21,144 bases of DNA from JARIHD01 sp964610985. GTDB taxonomy: Bacteria; Patescibacteriota; Saccharimonadia; Saccharimonadales; UBA4665. The position numbers and the translations under genes are program-made. The stretch covers positions 1 to 21,144 of the forward strand of contig CAZSZJ010000023.1 of NCBI GenBank assembly GCA_964610985.1. Direction: 5' to 3'. The notes beneath the pieces were generated by a model, which was given only the letters and a program-made list of their open reading frames with translations, made no database searches and was not told the DNA's origin. Positions 14,560 to 20,338 of the stretch are shown here, piece after piece. Positions within the stretch are counted from its first letter, which is position 1. Every line of letters begins with the position of its first letter.

Positions 14560-15474
14560 ATGCCCGGCCATATGTCTCCCGGTTTCGACGCACTGCGCGC
14601 CGAACAAGCGCCCGTACAAGAGCTTATGAACCGCCAGCGCCGTATTGCTGAGTATGAGAGCGAGTATCTATTTCCTAGTATGGATTCACCTGGCAGGTCG
14701 GATCCGATTAGCGAACTGCTCGCACCGGCTTGTGCCGACCCAGAGCTTAGCCTTGCAGGGATCTTGCGCGGCATGTCCGTTGCCAATCAGCGGCCTGCCC
14801 ATTGGGTTGACAAGGGCGGTGGTTACGCCATTGCTTTGCGCCAGGTCGCGGCAAGCCCTGAGAATGCGGGCAGGATCAAAACTACCAATGTTGACTTGTT
14901 TAACCTAGACCCGAACGACCTGGATCTCATTAATCGAGGTCATCTGGAAAGGATAACGCCGGGCATATTGTCTGAGGCGGCTGCACCACAGTATGTCCAA
15001 GCCAATATAGAAACGGTGCATTTAGAGGAAGAAGCCGATTTTACGACCCTTATCGAAGTTATACAGTACCTCAATAATCCACTACAGGCTATCTGTAATT
15101 CCTATAACCAAACGAAAGTCGGTGGGTTCGTCGTGGCGTCGACGAGCTATTTTAACTGGTCGACATTTATTCGCTACCAAAATGACGAGACAGAAGGGCT
15201 GCCCGTTGCAGACACTATTCATGAACTGGAACGAAATGAGATACCAGTTGCTTATTGTACGGTTGCGGATGCCCGGGACGGGACGCGGTGGCGCCTACCG
15301 GCAGATTTTCGCACTTTAGCCATCCAAAAAAAGGCGGGAACTGTTCTGCGGGTCAATATCGAACCGGTGTTAGTACGGTTCGGTACGGGACCGTATAAGC
15401 ACTACAAAAACGTACATTACAGAATGCCGCCCAAAGGTGTGCTGCCGGTAAGTGTCGTGGCGACTGAATTGTAA
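14560..15474 (+). CDS. Degenerate class I methyltransferase-like protein
   Basis: This 304-residue soluble protein has a possible Rossmann methyltransferase core. HWVDKGGGYAIALRQVAA (about 86-103) sits where motif I (D/E-x-G-x-G) would be. NVDLFNLD could be the second strand. ADFTTLIEVIQYLNNPLQAICNSY followed by VGGFVVAST closely mimics the usual D-x-x-x-x-x-E-V-I-x-H-x-x-D-P then G-G-x-x-x-x-S order of motifs IV-VI. Motif I is K-G-G-G rather than the usual G-x-G-x-G, so SAM binding is uncertain. The frame is open from an ATG at 14530, but that would include the -10 box, so I chose the ATG at 14560. No substrate can be proposed. Confidence 0.75.
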   Translation: MPGHMSPGFDALRAEQAPVQELMNRQRRIAEYESEYLFPSMDSPGRSDPISELLAPACADPELSLAGILRGMSVANQRPAHWVDKGGGYAIALRQVAASPENAGRIKTTNVDLFNLDPNDLDLINRGHLERITPGILSEAAAPQYVQANIETVHLEEEADFTTLIEVIQYLNNPLQAICNSYNQTKVGGFVVASTSYFNWSTFIRYQNDETEGLPVADTIHELERNEIPVAYCTVADARDGTRWRLPADFRTLAIQKKAGTVLRVNIEPVLVRFGTGPYKHYKNVHYRMPPKGVLPVSVVATEL

Positions 15475-15509
15475 TCCGCCCATGCTTGTAGCATGAGTGA
15501 TGACGGGCG

Positions 15510-15515
15510 TATACT
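15510..15515 (+). promoter_or_regulatory. Possible -10 box of the HD-domain gene
   Basis: TATACT lies 42 bases before the ATG at 15558, with TTGTAG (15486-15491) 18 bases upstream as a possible -35. This would leave a leader of about 35 bases with AGGA at 15542-15545. A TATATC (15548-15553) ending 4 bases before the ATG is an alternative. Confidence 0.35.
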
Positions 15516-15557
15516 TATTCGCATTGTGTCTTAAGTTGGTCAGGAAATATATCGAGT

Positions 15558-16286
15558 ATGAATTCTATTATTACCCCTTCGCCCGGATTGGCGGAAGTTG
15601 CAGGTGGCCTTGATTTTAATGCCACCTACGATGCGGTTTGCGACGCAGTCGGCAAGCCGCTTATGGCCAAAATGGCCGAGATCGATCCGCATACCTTCAG
15701 GCATCAGCTAGAGGTAGGTCAATTGGTATCAGGATTCCTTGCCGAAGCTAATTTTGACGAAGAGATGTGCGCTGAAGGTGCGGCGGTCGCCGGTAGCCAC
15801 GATCTTGGTAAGCTCAAAGAGTGGATTCAGCAAAGGATACACTCCGATGAAGTTTTTGATAATGAGACGCGGCAGAGGGTGCGGGAAGAGCATTGTACAG
15901 AAGGCGAACTGCTAATAGCTTCGGCTATGCTGCATAGAGATGGCGCGCCAATGCATATGCGTATACGGGGTGAGCGCATGGCATTTGTGGCCCGGCGGCA
16001 TCACTCCCTGGCACCCGAGGGATATTGGAACCTGCAAGAAGAGCAGGCGTTGCGTTGGGGGCTCAACTGTTTGACTCGGATTGCCGATGTTGTTCATGCT
16101 GTATGGTTTGACGGGCGCGCGTACGTCAGAATACGCGAAGGCGACATGACCCCAGAAAAGGCCTTCGATATTGTTATGGGGCAAACGGGCGGACAAGAGA
16201 TTGTCATCCAAGACCAGAAGGTTGATATCCGGCCCAAGCTGGCACTACGACTGGGTCTTCCTGAGGACTACCATCCTAAAAGCTAG
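15558..16286 (+). CDS. HD-domain metal-dependent phosphohydrolase
   Basis: This 242-residue soluble protein has the HD-superfamily signature. H49 is in HTFRHQLEVG, the H81-D82 pair in GSHDLGK, and a later D177 in RIADVVHAV. H112 (EEHCTEGE) and H148/H149 (ARRHHSL) between them could give a two-metal site. Members hydrolyse phosphoesters of nucleotides or (p)ppGpp. Nothing here picks a substrate, and there is no synthetase, TGS or GYP motif, so neither Rel/SpoT nor a c-di-GMP enzyme is supported. Its TAG stop (16284-16286) lies inside the CIRCE operator of hrcA. It may belong to the same neighbourhood of stress genes, but it is upstream of the CIRCE promoter and so is not obviously under HrcA control. 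Confidence 0.85.
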   Translation: MNSIITPSPGLAEVAGGLDFNATYDAVCDAVGKPLMAKMAEIDPHTFRHQLEVGQLVSGFLAEANFDEEMCAEGAAVAGSHDLGKLKEWIQQRIHSDEVFDNETRQRVREEHCTEGELLIASAMLHRDGAPMHMRIRGERMAFVARRHHSLAPEGYWNLQEEQALRWGLNCLTRIADVVHAVWFDGRAYVRIREGDMTPEKAFDIVMGQTGGQEIVIQDQKVDIRPKLALRLGLPEDYHPKS

Positions 16287-16310
16287 CACTCTTGACTATT
16301 GAGTGCTAGC
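16282..16310 (+). promoter_or_regulatory. CIRCE operator (HrcA binding site) of the hrcA operon
   Basis: Arms GCTAGCACTC and GAGTGCTAGC form a perfect 10-bp inverted repeat around a 9-base spacer, matching the CIRCE consensus TTAGCACTC-N9-GAGTGCTAA in all but its outermost base pair. It overlaps the stop codon of the HD gene and lies 30 bases before the hrcA ATG, implying autoregulation. Confidence 0.96.
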
Positions 16311-16320
16311 CCCGTACACT
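16292..16320 (+). promoter_or_regulatory. Sigma-70-type promoter of hrcA inside CIRCE
   Basis: TTGACT (16292-16297), in the CIRCE spacer, is separated by exactly 17 bases from TACACT (16315-16320). HrcA bound to CIRCE would cover the -35 box. The predicted leader is about 14 bases, with AGAGG close to the ATG. Confidence 0.8.
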
Positions 16321-16340
16321 AGCACTATAGAAAGAGGCTT

Positions 16341-17057
16341 ATGACGGATCGCCAAAAGCAGATTTTAAGCGCCATTGTAGAGCAGTATGCCGAAGTTGCA
16401 TCACCGGTCGGCTCTAGTTTGCTGGCCAAAGTTTTTAATGTCAGCTCAGCGACTATTCGGGCCGAAATGGCCGACCTCGAGCGTCACGGGTATATCATGC
16501 AGCCGCACACCAGCGCTGGGCGCGTACCCAGCGACAAGGGCTATCGTTTTTACGTCAATAACCTCAAGCCCCTCACAAACGAACGCGACATAGCCTCTGG
16601 CGCAGAACGCCGCGGCGAACGCGCTTTGGCCGCCCGTGTGCAAGATAGCGGCGTGCCCGAACGCGCTATTCGCAACGCCGTCGATACTTTAGTTGAACTA
16701 ACCCACAACCTTGGCCTCGCAACCATCGGCAACCAGCTCTATATGAGCGGTCTCTCCAATCTCTTTGGCCAGCCAGAGTTTATGCATACAGGGCAGGTAC
16801 AGCAAGTGGCCCGGCTGCTGGATAATCTTGAGCCCTGGCTACGTGAGGCCGCGCCCAACCAGCCGCTCAGTGTCTACATCGGTGCCGAAAACCCTATTGG
16901 CCGCAGTGCGGGCTGCTCGCTAATTATCAGTAAATTTCACAGCCCCTATTCAGACCGCAGTTACATTGGGGTGCTGGGGCCAACGCGACAAAGCTACCGC
17001 GATGTCATGGGCCTAGTCAATCAAGCCGGCAAGGCGCTCGAGGACGTGCTCAAATGA
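16341..17057 (+). CDS. hrcA: Heat-inducible transcription repressor HrcA, short form
   Basis: HrcA binds CIRCE and represses chaperone genes when GroEL/DnaK capacity is sufficient. The N-terminal winged helix is well conserved: RQKQILSAIVEQYAEVASPVGS, VSSATIRAEMADLERHGYI and HTSAGRVPSDKGYRFYV. The C-terminal end is also typical (CSLIISKFHSP...IGVLGPTRQSYRDVMGLV). At 238 residues it is about 100 shorter than the usual 340, with the missing part in the middle GAF-like and insert region, so effector sensing may differ. It is followed by an overlapping ATGA start and then grpE. The upstream CIRCE implies autoregulation. Confidence 0.95.
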   Translation: MTDRQKQILSAIVEQYAEVASPVGSSLLAKVFNVSSATIRAEMADLERHGYIMQPHTSAGRVPSDKGYRFYVNNLKPLTNERDIASGAERRGERALAARVQDSGVPERAIRNAVDTLVELTHNLGLATIGNQLYMSGLSNLFGQPEFMHTGQVQQVARLLDNLEPWLREAAPNQPLSVYIGAENPIGRSAGCSLIISKFHSPYSDRSYIGVLGPTRQSYRDVMGLVNQAGKALEDVLK

Positions 17058-17140
17058 CCATACTCGCAACGCTGTTCGCCGATTTAATCGAATTATATAA
17101 ACAACGCCAGAAAAGTCAGAAAAAGAAAGGGGTAAAGTAA
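17054..17140 (+). CDS. 28-residue microprotein between hrcA and grpE
   Basis: An ATG overlaps the hrcA stop codon (ATGA), a classic sign of translational coupling, and opens a 28-codon frame ending in TAA two bases before the grpE ATG. The peptide has a hydrophobic/amphipathic first half (TILATLFADLIELY) and a Lys/Gln-rich tail ending KKKGVK. It could be a small regulatory peptide, or only a coupling frame that carries ribosomes to grpE. I recognise no family. It is too short for composition statistics, so its reality rests on position alone. Confidence 0.5.
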   Translation: MTILATLFADLIELYKQRQKSQKKKGVK

Positions 17141-17142
17141 AG

Positions 17143-17634
17143 ATGACCAAACCAAAGTCCGACGACCAATCCGACGCCAAAAACGTCGAAAACATGGAAC
17201 TATTGCAACAGCAATTAGAAGAACTGACCGTTGCCGTCCAACGTGAGCGTGCCGACGCTATAAACATGCGCCGCCGTCACGAAGAGCAGCTTTCCGGCCT
17301 CAGAACAACGGTCAAGGCCAATGTCGTCCGCGAGCTCCTGCCCGTCATAGACAACTTTGAACGTGGTCTGAAACACGTCCCTGAACATCTGCTCGACGAC
17401 GAATACATCAAAGGCGTCCAAAACGTCGTCAAACAGTTTGAAAAAGTACTGGCCGACATGGGCGTCACGCGCATTCGTACCGTGGGCGAGCCTTTTGACC
17501 CCCGTTGGCACGAAGCCGTCATGATGGAAGAAAGCGACGGCACTGAAGAAGTTGTTTCCGAAGAATTACAAGCTGGCTATGCCCTAGGCGACGAAGTAAT
17601 TCGCCACGCCATGGTCAAAGTCAAAATGCGCTAG
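17143..17634 (+). CDS. grpE: Nucleotide exchange factor GrpE
   Basis: GrpE releases ADP from DnaK and acts as a temperature sensor. The 163-residue protein has the usual order: a charged start, a long N-terminal helix that dimerises as a coiled coil (about 13-55, rich in Glu, Gln and Arg with regular Leu), VVRELLPVIDNFERGL, then VLADMGVTRI and the beta-wing signature GEPFDPRWHEAVMM...LGDEVIRHAMVKV. It is short at the N-terminus, as often seen in compact genomes. GGGG/AAGGGG about 10 bases before the ATG may serve as a weak Shine-Dalgarno site, as expected for an internal gene of the hrcA transcript. It ends 6 bases from the converging orphan gene. Confidence 0.97.
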   Translation: MTKPKSDDQSDAKNVENMELLQQQLEELTVAVQRERADAINMRRRHEEQLSGLRTTVKANVVRELLPVIDNFERGLKHVPEHLLDDEYIKGVQNVVKQFEKVLADMGVTRIRTVGEPFDPRWHEAVMMEESDGTEEVVSEELQAGYALGDEVIRHAMVKVKMR

Positions 17635-17640
17635 CACTAT

Positions 17641-18237
17641 CTAATATGTGGCCACCTCATTGCCCTGAACCCTTGGGCGTAATACGATCGCGCCGGCAAA
17701 ATTAGTGGCCACACTCTCCCGAAAGGCATCTCTTTTTTTGCGGGGCGCGGCACGATCGGCTTGTAGCTGCCGCCACCATGCTGCTGGTGTGGCAATTATT
17801 CGATGATCTTCGGCGGGCGGGTACATGAGTGTTGTGGCGAGCCACCAAGCCAGCGGACGTTTCGTATCTTGCAACTCTACCTGAACCGTCTTCGGGTGGA
17901 AGGTGGTGATCTCACCTTTACTAGTTACCGGCATGACTTCTGAATCGTGAGGAGCCTGGAGTTGGTTTTGTGCCATATAGAGCTCATCTTGCCTGCAACG
18001 GTTAAGATTGGGGTCTGGCTCGGGCTGGAAGGGGCCTGGGGTGGCAAAACGATACACAAAAGCAAGTGTAGGATCCGCATGGGGTAATGTTTGGTTGGTG
18101 ATGAATTCGGCTTCGCGAAATATACGATTCAATTGATCTAGATTGTAGCTAATGCCCACGGCGTCAGGACGCACTATGTCGAATGCCTTAGGCGCAAAAT
18201 ATGTGGGCAGTTTTGTATATCCTTCGGGTAAACTCAT
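17641..18237 (-). CDS. Hypothetical protein, convergent with grpE
   Basis: I do not recognise this 198-residue soluble protein. It is rich in Pro, aromatic residues and Arg, with a Trp-rich part near residue 130 (LAWWLATTLMYPP) and an Arg/Lys-rich stretch near 170 (DRAAPRKKRDAF). There is no membrane helix long enough to be convincing. The frame is open from a TTG at 18264, but I chose the ATG at 18237 because a minus-strand TATGCT ends exactly 6 bases before it. It is divergent from the 628-residue orphan, separated by a 103-base A/T-rich gap containing an inverted repeat. Codon use looks like a real gene, and function cannot be suggested. Confidence 0.7.
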   Translation of the reverse strand: MSLPEGYTKLPTYFAPKAFDIVRPDAVGISYNLDQLNRIFREAEFITNQTLPHADPTLAFVYRFATPGPFQPEPDPNLNRCRQDELYMAQNQLQAPHDSEVMPVTSKGEITTFHPKTVQVELQDTKRPLAWWLATTLMYPPAEDHRIIATPAAWWRQLQADRAAPRKKRDAFRESVATNFAGAIVLRPRVQGNEVATY

Positions 18238-18243
18238 TCCTAT

Positions 18244-18249
18244 AGCATA
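18244..18249 (-). promoter_or_regulatory. -10 box of the minus-strand orphan, leaderless layout
   Basis: Minus-strand TATGCT ends 6 bases before the ATG at 18237 (spacer ATAGGA). Confidence 0.5.
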
Positions 18250-18277
18250 TATTCTTTCGCACAAAACAATGTTAACT

Positions 18278-18294
18278 TCCTAACAAATTTAGGA
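18278..18294. repeat. Inverted repeat between divergent orphan genes
   Basis: TCCTAA (18278-18283) and TTAGGA (18289-18294) form a perfect 6-bp inverted repeat around CAAAT. It sits between the two divergent -10 boxes, where an operator for a dimeric regulator could lie. Chance is possible in such A/T-rich DNA. Confidence 0.35.
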
Positions 18295-18325
18295 CATAAT
18301 TATTGATTTCTCATTAAAATAGTTG

Positions 18326-18331
18326 TAGAGT
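18326..18331 (+). promoter_or_regulatory. Possible -10 box of the 628-residue orphan
   Basis: TAGAGT ends 9 bases before the ATG at 18341. The match to consensus is modest, and no Shine-Dalgarno sequence is present. Confidence 0.4.
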
Positions 18332-18340
18332 AGTCTGACT

Positions 18341-20227
18341 ATGAAGTTTACAGGGCCTGAGAATTCAGCGGGTCACATAGACTACAATCTCCTCGCGGAG
18401 CAGATGAAAGAGCCGCGTTTGGTTAGTTCGGATCGGGCATTGCTCGAAACATTTACGGATCATCGGTTTAGCGACGCGGAGTTTGCGGAATTGGACGAAC
18501 ACTACCAGGCCGCTACCAAGCCTATGCCCTCTGGTCCGGCAGCGACAAGCCCCGAGGGCCTGATCATCAAAAACCACCGACGATTATTCTTTGAAAAGGC
18601 TAGGGCGGAAGATCCGGAGCATCCGCTCAAAAAAGCGCTCCAGCAGTCCAAAACGCGCCCCAATGGTACGTATCCATCACCGGCTTATCTCGTTCGGAAT
18701 GGCCGTCTTTTTCAAGGGATCGGCGCTAATGTGCCAGCGACTTTTGCTAGCGACGGCAAGTTAGTGGCCTATGCTATAGACCCAGAAGCACTTGGCGAAA
18801 AAGACGAGTTACTGCGTGCATATGGGTCTTCACTAAAAGAGTCGCCGGGTTTGCTGCTGTATAAAACGCAGATGTTGCAGGAGGCTCTACCCTCTGTGGC
18901 GGAAAAGCTGTCGATGATTGGTCTTCCCGTCACGGTCGGTGAAGTGCTCGGCAAACGTCCGGGCGTAGCGAAAGAAAAAGAATATAAACTGCAGATTCTT
19001 GCCCTACTGGTGTCGGCGCATGGAGATCTGCGAAATTATGTACGTTCGCAGCGTAAGAGTAGGAGAGAGGGTTCCCTGCGTACAAAGTTAATTGGTGACA
19101 TTGCTATCGCGCCTTCTTTGCCTATTGAAAGCAGTCTGATCAAGGTAGGCGAAACAGGCGAGTTTAGCTTTGCGGCAGTGCGTTATTATGCAAACAAGTA
19201 CAACGATCGCGGACGGCGCCGTAGTTATCTGTTGGAGCTACTCGCGCGTCACAGCCAAGCTAGTGAGCACATTGGGGCGGAGGTGTTGCAATTATACTTT
19301 TCGCACAATCCTTTAAGCGACAATGAGCGAGAAGAGTATCCAGACCTGGTGTATTTGAGTGCTGATCCTGAGGTGAGTACTACTAAGGAACGGCCCACAA
19401 CCGAGTCTGTCCGAAATCGAGGACCAGGAGGCGTGTCCTACAAGAGCGCTCTTTGGTTGCCCGAGCTTGCGCATCGGCCAATGGAAGACGAAGAACGGCT
19501 TGAGGTGCTCGCCGTGCTCGACAATTGTCTTGCTGAGGCGAAACTGTCAAAATCGCCTGAGCCAACCGAACAGGAGCGACGACTATGGCTGACCTTTTAT
19601 AACAAGATAGGCTGGCTGTCGCCCAATCATCCGCTGTATGATGCCTTTAGCTATGCTCTGGGTCCGAATAATGCACACCTACCTCCACCGTCCAAAGTCA
19701 TCGAACTGGCTCGGCTTTTATCCGTTCAGCCGAAAGGGACGACTACAATGGTGTTCAATCTGGCGCTCAGGCTTACTGACTGGTCGCAGCTTTCGCCTTT
19801 TGTAGAGACCACGGGGACGCAATCATCGACAAAGCCAGAACTTGCCGCTCAGCCTAAAACGACCCAGTCCCGTACCCGCCGTGAGACTGCGCAAACTCCC
19901 CCTTCTGATCCAGAGATCGCAATTTTCGACGCGGAGGCCTCGGCCGCCACCACAGTTGCTTCCGTTAGGAAATGCCTGGGTTTGGATGAACTTCGGGGCG
20001 CCCGCCCGCCTATTATTCCTTCCGAAAAGCTGCCAGCATACGAAAGTCTTGTGGAGTCGCTTGATCGTGACCACACATTGGAAGATATTTTAGCTGTCCC
20101 CGGGATCGGTAAGCTGCCCGGAGACAATCTAAGTCAGATCGCCGCCGAAGCAAAGCAACTCATCGACGGTGGCAATGAACCGACACTGCGGTGGCTGATC
20201 CAAAGAGTGTCACAAGAAAATGATTAG
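18341..20227 (+). CDS. Large orphan cytoplasmic protein (628 aa)
   Basis: I do not recognise this protein. It is soluble, highly charged and mostly helical in character, with no signal peptide or membrane segment. The first 500 residues look like a folded helical body (for example AYGSSLKESPGLLLYKTQML and LQILALLVSAHGDLRNYV). A Thr/Pro/Ser/Gln/Arg-rich linker follows at about 490-530. The C-terminal 80 residues contain DILAVPGIGKLPGDNLSQIA, which recalls a helix-hairpin-helix turn (P-G-I-G-K) and could bind DNA, though this is weak. Its TAG stop forms part of the CIRCE site of dnaK, so it is fixed directly upstream of the chaperone promoter. No known activity can be assigned. Confidence 0.8.
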   Translation: MKFTGPENSAGHIDYNLLAEQMKEPRLVSSDRALLETFTDHRFSDAEFAELDEHYQAATKPMPSGPAATSPEGLIIKNHRRLFFEKARAEDPEHPLKKALQQSKTRPNGTYPSPAYLVRNGRLFQGIGANVPATFASDGKLVAYAIDPEALGEKDELLRAYGSSLKESPGLLLYKTQMLQEALPSVAEKLSMIGLPVTVGEVLGKRPGVAKEKEYKLQILALLVSAHGDLRNYVRSQRKSRREGSLRTKLIGDIAIAPSLPIESSLIKVGETGEFSFAAVRYYANKYNDRGRRRSYLLELLARHSQASEHIGAEVLQLYFSHNPLSDNEREEYPDLVYLSADPEVSTTKERPTTESVRNRGPGGVSYKSALWLPELAHRPMEDEERLEVLAVLDNCLAEAKLSKSPEPTEQERRLWLTFYNKIGWLSPNHPLYDAFSYALGPNNAHLPPPSKVIELARLLSVQPKGTTTMVFNLALRLTDWSQLSPFVETTGTQSSTKPELAAQPKTTQSRTRRETAQTPPSDPEIAIFDAEASAATTVASVRKCLGLDELRGARPPIIPSEKLPAYESLVESLDRDHTLEDILAVPGIGKLPGDNLSQIAAEAKQLIDGGNEPTLRWLIQRVSQEND

Positions 20228-20250
20228 CACTCTTGACATGTGAGTGCCAG
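20224..20250 (+). promoter_or_regulatory. CIRCE operator of dnaK
   Basis: TTAGCACTC-N9-GAGTGCCAG. The left arm is a perfect consensus match; the right arm differs at two positions (CC-A-G in place of CT-A-A). Its first bases include the TAG stop of the upstream orphan. It places dnaK under HrcA control together with hrcA-grpE. Confidence 0.95.
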
Positions 20251-20261
20251 TTTTCTATGCT
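20233..20261 (+). promoter_or_regulatory. Sigma-70-type promoter of dnaK inside CIRCE
   Basis: A consensus TTGACA (20233-20238) lies in the CIRCE spacer, exactly 17 bases before TATGCT (20256-20261). The predicted start near 20268 gives a leader of about 70 bases. Confidence 0.85.
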
Positions 20262-20323
20262 ATAACTACATTAGCAATCATGCACACAGACTGCTAGAAT
20301 ATACATTGAATCTGAATCATCTT

Positions 20324-20330
20324 AAGGAGG
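20324..20330 (+). promoter_or_regulatory. Strong Shine-Dalgarno site of dnaK
   Basis: AAGGAGG lies 8 bases before the dnaK ATG at 20339. It is the only full-strength ribosome binding site I see in the window and contrasts with the leaderless layout of most other genes. Confidence 0.9.
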
Positions 20331-20338
20331 ATATCTAA

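Noticed and set aside
15481..15495. CATGCT-TGT-AGCATG hairpin after the methyltransferase-like gene.
   Set aside because: The 6-bp stem has a 3-base loop and no T-run. It overlaps a possible -35 region, so a terminator call is not supported.
17635..17640. Possible bidirectional terminator between grpE and the convergent orphan.
   Set aside because: Only six bases separate the stop codons, and no stem with a T-run is visible around them.
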